64,000 nt of DNA from DATLNF01 sp963765815 (GTDB taxonomy: Bacteria; Actinomycetota; Actinomycetes; BP-191): positions 642,317-706,316 of the forward strand of contig CAVXXT010000003.1 in NCBI GenBank assembly GCA_963765815.1, in the 5' to 3' direction. The notes under the pieces are model-generated. The model was not told the origin of the DNA. It saw only the letters and a program-made list of their open reading frames with translations, and searched no databases. The translations under genes were made by a program, and so were the position numbers. Below are positions 26,729 through 33,736 of this stretch, piece by piece; position 1 is the stretch's first letter; every line of letters begins with the position of its first letter.

Positions 26729-27487
26729 ATGGGCGTCTCCAGCAACCTCGCCACCGAGGAGCGGCTCGGCTGGCTGCGCTCCCAGCTCGACGCCGAGGGG
26801 TCGGTGCGCATCGCTGCGGCGGCCTCGGTGCTCGACGTCTCCGAGATGACCATCCGGCGCGACCTGCTCGAGCTCGAGGCGATGGGCGTCGCCCGGCGGG
26901 TCCGCGGCGGTGCTGTGGCCGTAGGGCCGGTCTCGTTCGAGGATCGGCACCGCTCTCGGGCGCGCGCCAAGGCGAAGATCGCGACCAAGCTCCGAGCGCT
27001 GGTCCCCTCGTCCGGCGCGATCGGGCTGGACGCGTCCTCGACCCTGCTGCGACTCGCCGGCGCCATCGACAACGCGCGCGACCTGATCGTCGTGACCAAC
27101 GGCAACGAGACGTTCGCCGCGCTCCAGGACAAGCCAGGCCTGACCGCGGTGCTCACCGGCGGCAGCCTCGAGTCGCGCACCGGCAGCCTGGTCGGACCCC
27201 TCGCCTGCCGGGCCGCCGGCAGTCTGCTGCTCAACCGGCTCTTCCTCTCCGGTGCAGCGCTGGACACGGAGGTGGGCAGCAGCGAGTCCACGGTCGAGGA
27301 GGCCGAGGTCAAGCGCGCGATGGCCGCGGTCGCCGGCGAGATCGTGATGGCCGTCGACGCCTCGAAGCTCGACACCCGGGCGATCGCGCCGGCGGTCGAC
27401 TGGGACCAGATCGCGCTGCTCGTCACCGACCTCTCTCCCAAGGACAGCCGGCTCGAGTCCTACCGTGCCCGCGTCGAGGTGCTCTAG
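26729..27487 (+). CDS. DeoR/GlpR-family transcriptional regulator (rhamnose cluster)
   Basis: A 252-residue repressor-type protein. The N-terminal winged helix has EERLGWLRSQLDAEGSVRIA and the family's recognition helix SEMTIRRDLLELE (about 39-51), followed by RRVRGGAVAV. The C-terminal sugar-phosphate-sensing domain has IGLDASSTLL, VVTNGNETF, TGGSLE and VMAVDASKLD, the usual effector-site segments. Members sense phosphorylated sugars; here rhamnulose-1-phosphate or a related metabolite is the likely inducer. It is encoded divergently from rhaD, with an inverted repeat between. It is the only sugar-type regulator in the island, so it may control the other promoters that carry the same half-site. 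The ATG start gives the complete helix-turn-helix. Confidence 0.88.
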   Translation: MGVSSNLATEERLGWLRSQLDAEGSVRIAAAASVLDVSEMTIRRDLLELEAMGVARRVRGGAVAVGPVSFEDRHRSRARAKAKIATKLRALVPSSGAIGLDASSTLLRLAGAIDNARDLIVVTNGNETFAALQDKPGLTAVLTGGSLESRTGSLVGPLACRAAGSLLLNRLFLSGAALDTEVGSSESTVEEAEVKRAMAAVAGEIVMAVDASKLDTRAIAPAVDWDQIALLVTDLSPKDSRLESYRARVEVL

Positions 27488-27609
27488 GAGAAAGTGACAG
27501 CGTCAGCGGGCGGCGCGAGCGCGTCTGGGGACAGCAGGTCCATCAGCCTCGGGTACTTCTGGAAGGGCGTAGCGCCCGGCTCTTGGTTCGCCGCCAACGC
27601 ACCTGCGGC

Positions 27610-28014
27610 TCAGCCGGCAATTCGGGAGAACACCTCGATGACATGACCGTCCGGGTCCCGAAAGAAGAACCGCAGCTCGCCACCCCACGCCGGCACAGCT
27701 GGCGGAGCAAGCGCCTGCAGACCGGCCGCCGCGAGGCAGTCGTACTGCGACTGCGCGTCGGGGACGGCGAGGACGAGGAGCGTGTCAACTTGGTCGAAGC
27801 GCTTTGGCGCAACGAGCGAGACGCCGGGACGGTCGCCGGTCTCGGGACCGGGAGTAGCCAGGTGCACTCGCAACCCTGGACCTAGTTCGACCTCAGCGTG
27901 CCAAGGTGTCTGCTCCACGACCGAGCCCCCGAGTGGACCGGTGTAGAAGGCAATTGACCGGCCGAGGTTCTGGACGGTGAGCAGAACGGAAAGCTGGGCG
28001 CCTTTGACGATCAT
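27610..28014 (-). CDS. VOC/glyoxalase-family protein
   Basis: A 134-residue protein with the paired beta-alpha-beta-beta-beta modules of the vicinal oxygen chelate superfamily. The first module has LLTVQNLGRSIAFYTGPLGG; the second ends in FFFRDPDGHVIEVFS, where the Glu of I-E-V is the typical metal ligand. The family includes glyoxalase I, dioxygenases and antibiotic-binding proteins; the reaction here is unknown. It lies alone between deoR (convergent) and the acetyltransferase gene, and does not look like part of the rhamnose operons. The ATG at 28014 is the only good start. Confidence 0.75.
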   Translation of the reverse strand: MIVKGAQLSVLLTVQNLGRSIAFYTGPLGGSVVEQTPWHAEVELGPGLRVHLATPGPETGDRPGVSLVAPKRFDQVDTLLVLAVPDAQSQYDCLAAAGLQALAPPAVPAWGGELRFFFRDPDGHVIEVFSRIAG

Positions 28015-28067
28015 GCCGTTAGCCTAGGAGTCGTGTCGACGACCCGCGTGCACGATGGCCTCCGTCA

Positions 28068-28526
28068 CTAGAGCTCGCGGAAGTAGTAGAGCAGCTGTTC
28101 GTCCTTGCCTGGCTCCGAGTTCCGGTATCCGTGACGCCCGTAGAAGCGGCGCGCGTCCGCATCGTCTCCGTCGACGTTGATCTCAAGGAGTTCGCCGCCT
28201 CGTCCTCGGACAACCTCCTCGGCGGCATGGAGCAGCGCCGTCCCGAGTCCCCGTCCACGGCGATGCGGAACGACGTACAGCTCGTCCAGCAGCCCGACTG
28301 GACCGGCGTACCAGACGTTGGGCCGGAGCGTCAGCAGCCCAATTCCGCACGCGGGATCGCCAACGAGGACCGCGATCACGTCGCCCCCGGCGAGCAACTG
28401 CTCAAGACGCGCGGTGAGCACGGCGACACCAGGTGTCGGGGTGTCGTACTCGCGATTGAAGTCGTCGAGCAACTTCGCCACGACAGCCGCGTCCCGCGAG
28501 TGCGCTACCCAGACACTCTCTTCCAT
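28068..28526 (-). CDS. GNAT-family N-acetyltransferase
   Basis: A 152-residue acetyltransferase. Motif A, ELYVVPHRRGRGLGTALL, carries the R-x-x-G-x-G acetyl-CoA pyrophosphate loop, and the C-terminal RRFYGRHGYR is the usual motif B Tyr region. The N-terminal WVAHSRDAAVVAKLLDDFNR resembles GNATs that acetylate small amines or proteins. The substrate is unknown. The ATG at 28526, preceded by GGAG, is preferred to the longer frame to 28607. It may be co-transcribed with the VOC gene (53 bp gap). It has no evident link to sugar catabolism. Confidence 0.8.
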   Translation of the reverse strand: MEESVWVAHSRDAAVVAKLLDDFNREYDTPTPGVAVLTARLEQLLAGGDVIAVLVGDPACGIGLLTLRPNVWYAGPVGLLDELYVVPHRRGRGLGTALLHAAEEVVRGRGGELLEINVDGDDADARRFYGRHGYRNSEPGKDEQLLYYFREL

Positions 28527-28619
28527 TGATGCTCCATCGTCTTCGCCTGGAGTGGACCGTAGGTGGGTCTTCGCGCCACCAACAAGTTCATTTCCCGAGG
28601 CCGTCACCTACACGTCGGC

Positions 28620-28825
28620 GTCGACCCCGCCGGCAGCAACCGCGGCGTGCTGTGCTCCGAGCACACCTTCGCCACCCGGGGATGTGCTCGACGCTCGCGT
28701 ACGCCGACCCGGCGATCGGTCTCGTCGTCGTCCTGCTCGCGAACGTCGACCCGGGGCAGGGCGTCAGCGACCGGCGCTTCGCGCTTCTGTGCGACACCAT
28801 CCAGCGCTCGGTGCGGCAGGGCTGA
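28620..28825 (+). pseudogene. Remnant of a beta-lactamase-family serine hydrolase (C-terminus)
   Basis: The last 60 or so codons resemble the C-terminus of class C beta-lactamase-like esterases, which end with G-H-x-G followed by a S-x-A-Y-A-D-P strand and a VVVLLAN strand. Here CSEHTF is in one frame and HPGMCSTLAYADPAIGL then VVVLLANVDPG in the next, consistent with loss of one base near 28672. Nothing upstream encodes the rest, including the S-x-x-K nucleophile motif, so this is a truncated, frameshifted relic squeezed between the GNAT and esterase genes. Confidence 0.5.
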
Positions 28826-28826
28826 G

Positions 28827-29687
28827 TCAGGCCGGCAGGACGTGGCGGGCCAGGAACTCCCAGCCGCGCTCGGTCGCCGAGAAGCCTCGTGCTTCGACGG
28901 GCCAGTCGTGCCCTGCCCCCGCGACCGCGGCGAGGACGACCTCACTGCCGGCACGACAGGAGACGTACCGCGTGAACGTCACCCGACCCACCCTCTCGAC
29001 CCCCGGGGTGGCTGCGCAGCCGTTCGCTCGCGCCATCTCCTGGACCGAGGACGTGGCGACACCCAGTGGGATGTTCCCGTCTAGCTCGCCCTGGACGTGC
29101 AGCACCGGCAAGGGCCGCGCCGGGCTGCAACGGACCATCAGCGCACTGCCCACCGGAGCGATCCCGGCGAACACGTCCGATCGCTCGCAGCCTGCCCGGT
29201 ACGCCATCCAGCCGCCGGCGGAGTGCCCGGTGAGGTAGACACGTCGACGATTCACCCGCGATGTCCCGTCGACATGGTCGACCAGGGACACCAAGAACTT
29301 CACGTCGTCAGCATCCGCGCCGTAGGTGAGGGTCTGGCCGGCGTTCCAGGTCCCGTGCTCCCCGGCCGGGTACGCCACCAGGAACCGGTGGAAGGACGCC
29401 ACCGCGTCATAGCCGAGCCCATCCTGGTACTGGACCGGGGTGCCGCCGGTGCCGTGCAGCACGATGACGAGCGGCGCGGCCGCGGGCAGGTTCGGCGGCA
29501 CGAAGAGACGGTACGTCCGCTGCCGCCCGTCGACGGCGAGCGATGCTTCGTGCACGAACCCGTCGCCCGTCGGCGTTCGGCTGTACGTCGTTCCGGTCGC
29601 CGGCGCGGTCGGTCCCCCGGTGCACGACGACGAGAGCACGGTGGCGAGCAGCGCGATCCCCGCCACCGCGCCGCGAGCCGTCGTCAC
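28827..29687 (-). CDS. CE1/LpqC-type esterase lipoprotein (copy 2)
   Basis: A 286-residue secreted lipoprotein of the polyhydroxybutyrate depolymerase/feruloyl esterase type (LpqC-like, CE1). The signal GIALLATVLSSSC ends in a lipobox Cys. The domain has VIVLHGTGGTPVQYQD (oxyanion strand), VAYPAGEHGTWNAG, the nucleophile elbow TGHSAGGWMAYRA, an Asp in VQGELDGNIPLG and a catalytic His in AGAGHDWPV. It is likely to remove acyl or aromatic esters from glycans or polyesters outside the cell. The GTG start at 29687 overlaps the stop of its paralog (GTGA). It is the last gene of the long operon that begins with the phytanoyl-dioxygenase-like gene or binding protein 2. Confidence 0.82.
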   Translation of the reverse strand: MTTARGAVAGIALLATVLSSSCTGGPTAPATGTTYSRTPTGDGFVHEASLAVDGRQRTYRLFVPPNLPAAAPLVIVLHGTGGTPVQYQDGLGYDAVASFHRFLVAYPAGEHGTWNAGQTLTYGADADDVKFLVSLVDHVDGTSRVNRRRVYLTGHSAGGWMAYRAGCERSDVFAGIAPVGSALMVRCSPARPLPVLHVQGELDGNIPLGVATSSVQEMARANGCAATPGVERVGRVTFTRYVSCRAGSEVVLAAVAGAGHDWPVEARGFSATERGWEFLARHVLPA

Positions 29688-30541
29688 GACTGCGGGAGAG
29701 GATGCCGCGAGAAGAACTTCCAGCTCTCCTGCGTCGCGTCGTAGCCGGACGTGGGCACCGGCCACACGTGCTCGAGCCCTGTGACGACGGCGAGCGTCAC
29801 CTCGCTGCCGTCCCTGCAGCTGGTGTACATGGTCCGGGTCGCGCGACCCTGCTTCGTCACGCGGGGGTCACCGGCGCAGCCGTCGGCCCGGCGCATCTGC
29901 TCCACCGAGTCGACGGCGGCGGTCAGCTTGATCACCGCGTCCGCCGCCCCGTGGATGTGCAGCACCGGGACCGGCCGGCTCGGCCGGCACAGCACCATCA
30001 GCGCGCTCCCGACCGGAGCGGCCGCGGCGAACACGTCTGGTCGCTCGCACGCTGCGCGGTAGGCCATCCACCCCCCGGCGGAGTGGCCGGTGAGGTACAC
30101 CCGTCGTCGGTCCACGGGCTGTGCGGCGTGCACGTCGTCGACCACCGCCATGAGGAACCCGACATCGTCGAACCTGGCGCCGCCACGCAGGGCCTGCCCG
30201 GCGTTCCAGTTGCTCGTCAGCCCGGCCGGGTAGGCGACGAGAAAGCCGTGGGACTCGGCGAGATCGTTGTAACCCGTCGCCGCCAGGATCTGGGCCGGCG
30301 TCGAGCCCATGCCGTGCATGACCAGGACCAGCGGAGCTCTCTTCGGCACGTCTGCTGGCACGAAGAGCTGGTAGCTGCGCGCCTGGCCTTCCACTGTCAT
30401 CGTTCGGCTGCTGAGGGTGCCTCTCGGAGCACCCCCCTCCACCGCGGACGTCACCGGCGGGGGATCTCCGCCGCAGCTCACGGTGGCTCCGGCGAACGAG
30501 ATCAGGCCGAGCGCGAGCGCGAGCGCCCGGGTCCGACTCAC
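29684..30541 (-). CDS. CE1/LpqC-type esterase lipoprotein (copy 1)
   Basis: A 285-residue paralog of the next gene, with the same order of motifs: lipobox in SFAGATVSC (Cys23), LVLVMHGMGSTPAQILA, VAYPAGLTSNWNAG, the nucleophile elbow TGHSAGGWMAYRA, an Asp in IHGAADAVIKL and a His in TGLEHVWPV. The shared stretch around the catalytic Ser is nearly identical in the two, so they arose by tandem duplication. They probably hydrolyse ester bonds in plant or microbial polymers at the cell surface. The GTG at 30541 overlaps the stop of binding protein 1 (GTGA), so its production is coupled to the transporter lipoproteins. Confidence 0.82.
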   Translation of the reverse strand: MSRTRALALALGLISFAGATVSCGGDPPPVTSAVEGGAPRGTLSSRTMTVEGQARSYQLFVPADVPKRAPLVLVMHGMGSTPAQILAATGYNDLAESHGFLVAYPAGLTSNWNAGQALRGGARFDDVGFLMAVVDDVHAAQPVDRRRVYLTGHSAGGWMAYRAACERPDVFAAAAPVGSALMVLCRPSRPVPVLHIHGAADAVIKLTAAVDSVEQMRRADGCAGDPRVTKQGRATRTMYTSCRDGSEVTLAVVTGLEHVWPVPTSGYDATQESWKFFSRHPLPQS

Positions 30542-32094
30542 ACCGGTAGGCGCGTGTTGCCGGTCGTGTAGATGAACGCCCCCTCGCGCCAGACGAACTC
30601 GCGGTAGGTGCCGCCGCCGTCGTGCTGGGTCGGCGTGTAGCGCGTCGGGTTGAAGACCCCCGGACTGCTGTAGGCCGTCCCGAGCGCCGCGACCCCCTTC
30701 GCCAGTCCGGCTGGCGTGAGGCTCGCGACGTTGCCGAAGCTCTTCTGCAGGAAGAACAGCGCGTGGCAGTACGTCGTCGCGGTGAAACGCGCACCGCGCG
30801 CCGACATGTCCTGCCCGGCGGCCTTCTGGATCTCCAGGCAGAGCGCGTCGTTTGGACCGGTCGGGCCCGGGTCGGCGGGGTTGTTCACGTCGAGCAGCTG
30901 CGACCAGCCGACGCCGCGCGCGTTGGCGAGCTGCTCGCGCGGGATCGGCGCGGTCGTCTCGAGCAGGTTCGGGTACTGCTCGGTCGAGATGCCGTACCGC
31001 GGCCGGTAGCCCTGGCTCTCGGCCGCCGGCATGAACGTCATCGGGTAGGCGTTGGCCTCGCCGAGGAAGTGGACGTGCGTCACTCCCTCCTGCTGGAAGC
31101 GGGCGACGTAGGTCGCGTCGGGCGTGGTCGCGCCGTACGGCGCCGCCTGCACGACGACCTTCGCGACGCCGAAGCCCTTGATGATCGGGACCATCTTGGT
31201 GTTCACGACGTGGGCGTAGAACTCGTCGTCGTAGTGGATGACCCCCACGACCGTCGGCCGAGCCGCGCTCTCGCTCCGGTAGAACCCGCCCCGGCCGAGC
31301 ACGGTCGCGACCGCCTTCGCGGTGCGGTCGATCCTCAGCGCCTTGGGTCCGGCGCCGGTGTAGTAGTAGTCGCGGTACGGCGCGAGCCGCTTGTCGTCGA
31401 TCGGCATCCCGTCGTGGATGCCGGGCACGCCGGCCTTGGCGAGACAGGGCAGCAGTGCGGGGCGGGCCATCGCGTTGTTCACCGCGGCGAAGACGCGGTC
31501 GTCATTGGTCCACTGCTCACAGGCCTCGGCCTCGAACGACCCGTCGACGTAGGAGCCGGACCGTCCGAAGTCCACGGTGTAGTACGACGGGACGACCTTG
31601 CGGCCCGCGACACCGCCGTGGGCGTTCACCCACTTCACGACTGCCTCGGCCTGCTTGCGGCCGTCGCCGAAGGTCGCGTCGATGCCGAACGTCTCGGAGA
31701 TCGACCCGGGCTGGAACAGCGAGATGCCGATCTTGATCTCGCTGGCAGTGAATCCCGGGCCGGACTTCCCGGCCGACGGCACCCCTGCGCCACCGGCGGA
31801 ACCCGGTCGCGCCGAGGCCGGCACCGCGCCGCCCCGTACCGCGCCGGGAGCTGCCGCGGGAGCTGCGCTCAGCGCGCTCTTGGGTAGCTCGCCCTTCTTG
31901 ACCTTCTCGACGATCTCCTGCTCCGTGAGCGGCACGCCGGCACTGTTCGTCGGCAACGACACCGCGGACGCGGACTCGCCGGCGGACGGCGACCCGCCGA
32001 TCGCCTCCGGGCGGTTGGTCGACGAGCACGCCGACACGGACGCCAGGGCGAGAACGGTGGCGACGGTCCGCCGACGCAGGGTCAGCCGACCCAC
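30538..32094 (-). CDS. Liv-type ABC transporter substrate-binding lipoprotein 1
   Basis: A 518-residue type 1 periplasmic-binding protein (branched-chain amino acid/amide family), exported as a lipoprotein (ALASVSAC lipobox). A low-complexity linker rich in Ala, Pro, Ser and Gly follows, containing EIVEKVKKGELPKSAL, also found in binding protein 2. The binding domain starts at GFTASEIKIGISLFQPG and includes WVNAHGGVAGRKVVPSYY, TYVARFQQEGVTHVHFLGEA and the late FFLQKSFG helix. In this island it most likely captures a glycoside or aromatic compound; the ligand is unknown. The GTG at 32094 lies just 2 bp after the stop of binding protein 2. Confidence 0.85.
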   Translation of the reverse strand: MGRLTLRRRTVATVLALASVSACSSTNRPEAIGGSPSAGESASAVSLPTNSAGVPLTEQEIVEKVKKGELPKSALSAAPAAAPGAVRGGAVPASARPGSAGGAGVPSAGKSGPGFTASEIKIGISLFQPGSISETFGIDATFGDGRKQAEAVVKWVNAHGGVAGRKVVPSYYTVDFGRSGSYVDGSFEAEACEQWTNDDRVFAAVNNAMARPALLPCLAKAGVPGIHDGMPIDDKRLAPYRDYYYTGAGPKALRIDRTAKAVATVLGRGGFYRSESAARPTVVGVIHYDDEFYAHVVNTKMVPIIKGFGVAKVVVQAAPYGATTPDATYVARFQQEGVTHVHFLGEANAYPMTFMPAAESQGYRPRYGISTEQYPNLLETTAPIPREQLANARGVGWSQLLDVNNPADPGPTGPNDALCLEIQKAAGQDMSARGARFTATTYCHALFFLQKSFGNVASLTPAGLAKGVAALGTAYSSPGVFNPTRYTPTQHDGGGTYREFVWREGAFIYTTGNTRLPV

Positions 32095-32096
32095 GA

Positions 32097-33653
32097 TCAG
32101 CCGTTCACCATCGGCTTGTTGCCGCTGGTGTAGCGGAACGCCTTCACCTCGAAGTTGTAGGCGAACTCGCGATAGGTGCTCATGCAGTCGTGCTGTGACG
32201 CGCTGACCCGGCAGGTCCAGGTCGCCGGCGGGACGAACGACGTACCCATCCCCTTGACCGCGTCGGCCACCCCCGCAGAGGTGACGGTCGCAGCCCGGTC
32301 GAGCGCCTGCTTGAGGAAGAGCAGTCCGCTGCAGAACCCCATCGACGCCAGCCGGGCCCCGCGGTCGGTGACGGAGATCGATGCTTCCTTGAAGATCTTC
32401 AGGCACAGCTCGTCGGCCGAGTTGGTGGGTCCGGGGTCGCCGTCGGCATTGGTGTCCTGCATCGGCGAGATGCCGTAGCCGATCGAGTTGCGCAGCTGCT
32501 CCGGCGGCACCTGCGCGGCTGCCAGCTGGATGGCCGGTGCGTGGTCGCTTCGCAGCGAGTACTTGGGCCGGTACAGCTGGTTCTCCGCGGCCGGCATGAA
32601 GGTGTAGGGGTAGCCGCCTCCTTCACCGAGGAACATGACGTTGGTGACGCCCTCCTGCTGGAACCGGGCGACGAAGGTGCTGTCCGGCGTCGTCAGTCCC
32701 CGGCCGGCCGCCTGCTTAACGACCTTCTTGCCGCCGCAGGCGAGGATCTCCTTCTCGTAGATGTTGTCGACGACCCACCGCAGCGGGGCCTCGTCGAAGT
32801 AGATGATCCCGACCGTCGCGTCCTTGAACCAGCCTCGCCCGCAGAGGAACTTGTTCTCCGTGCGAGCCGCCCGGTCGTGGATCACGCCCGAGCCGGCCAT
32901 CGTCGCGTAGTACCACTGGCGGTACGGCGACATGCGCGCCTCGTCGATCTGCACGCCGTTGTGCACCCCGAGGACGTCCTTCTTGGCCAGGCACGGGAGC
33001 AGCTGCTGGCGCTGCAGCGAGAGGTTCACCACGGCGAACACCTGGTCGTCCTCGGTCCACTGCTCGCAGGCGGCCGCCTCGAACTGGCCGTCGGTGCCAC
33101 CCTGCGTCGAGAAGTCCACCTCGTAGAACGAGGGCACGATCTTTCGCCCGGCGATCCCGCCGTTCTTGTTGATGTAGGCGATCACGGCGCCGGCCTGCGC
33201 CTCGTTGTCGCCGACGTCGGTGTTCACGCCCAGGTTCTTGGCGAAGTCGCCGATCTTGAAGGTCGAGATGCCGATCTTGATCTCCGTCGCCGTGACGCCG
33301 GGGCCGACCGGGCCCGGCTTGACGCCGGGGGCCTTGGACGCGCCCGCCGAGGGGCGGGCGGTCGGAGCGCTGCTCGCGCCCGGAGCCCGGCTGCTGCTCG
33401 GCGCGGCTGCCGCGGAGGCGAGCGCGCTCTTCGGCAGCTCGCCGGTCTTGACCTTCTCGACGATCTCTTCCTTGGTCAGCGGGGTGCCGTCGACGTCGAG
33501 CAGCGCCGAGGCCGACGCGCTCGGCTCTGCGGAGGCGTCCAACACCTTCGACTCGTCGCTCTTCTTGTTCGTCGACGAGCACGCGGTGAGGACGAGTCCT
33601 GCGGCGACCGCCGCGACGACCAGCCGGTGCCTGACAGAGCGGCGTCGAGTCAT
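32097..33653 (-). CDS. Liv-type ABC transporter substrate-binding lipoprotein 2
   Basis: A 518-residue paralog of binding proteins 1 and 3. The signal peptide LVVAAVAAGLVLTAC gives the lipid-modified Cys. The linker carries KEEIVEKVKTGELPKSALAS and then an Ala/Ser/Pro-rich tract. The ligand-binding domain begins at GVTATEIKIGISTFKIGDF and contains YINKNGGIAGRKIVPSFYEV, ACEQWTEDDQVFAVVN and TFVARFQQEGVTNVMFLGE. The ATG at 33653 was chosen over 33695 because it starts the signal peptide. It follows the GH78 gene after an 83-bp gap holding an inverted repeat, so it may have its own promoter within the operon. The ligand is unknown; rhamnosides or their products fit the context. Confidence 0.86.
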   Translation of the reverse strand: MTRRRSVRHRLVVAAVAAGLVLTACSSTNKKSDESKVLDASAEPSASASALLDVDGTPLTKEEIVEKVKTGELPKSALASAAAAPSSSRAPGASSAPTARPSAGASKAPGVKPGPVGPGVTATEIKIGISTFKIGDFAKNLGVNTDVGDNEAQAGAVIAYINKNGGIAGRKIVPSFYEVDFSTQGGTDGQFEAAACEQWTEDDQVFAVVNLSLQRQQLLPCLAKKDVLGVHNGVQIDEARMSPYRQWYYATMAGSGVIHDRAARTENKFLCGRGWFKDATVGIIYFDEAPLRWVVDNIYEKEILACGGKKVVKQAAGRGLTTPDSTFVARFQQEGVTNVMFLGEGGGYPYTFMPAAENQLYRPKYSLRSDHAPAIQLAAAQVPPEQLRNSIGYGISPMQDTNADGDPGPTNSADELCLKIFKEASISVTDRGARLASMGFCSGLLFLKQALDRAATVTSAGVADAVKGMGTSFVPPATWTCRVSASQHDCMSTYREFAYNFEVKAFRYTSGNKPMVNG

Positions 33654-33692
33654 CTCGCTTCTTCCCTTGCCTGGGTAGGGCGGGTGAGCGTC

Positions 33693-33730
33693 CATGTGAG
33701 ATCTTGTGACAGTGTGGCACGAATCACATG
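33693..33730. promoter_or_regulatory. Inverted repeat upstream of binding protein 2
   Basis: CATGTGA (33693-33699) and TCACATG (33724-33730) form a perfect 7-bp inverted repeat with a 24-bp spacer in the 83-bp gap between GH78 and binding protein 2. The spacer contains GCACGAA, a match to the island half-site. It could be an operator or an attenuating hairpin. Confidence 0.4.
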
Positions 33731-33736
33731 AACTAA

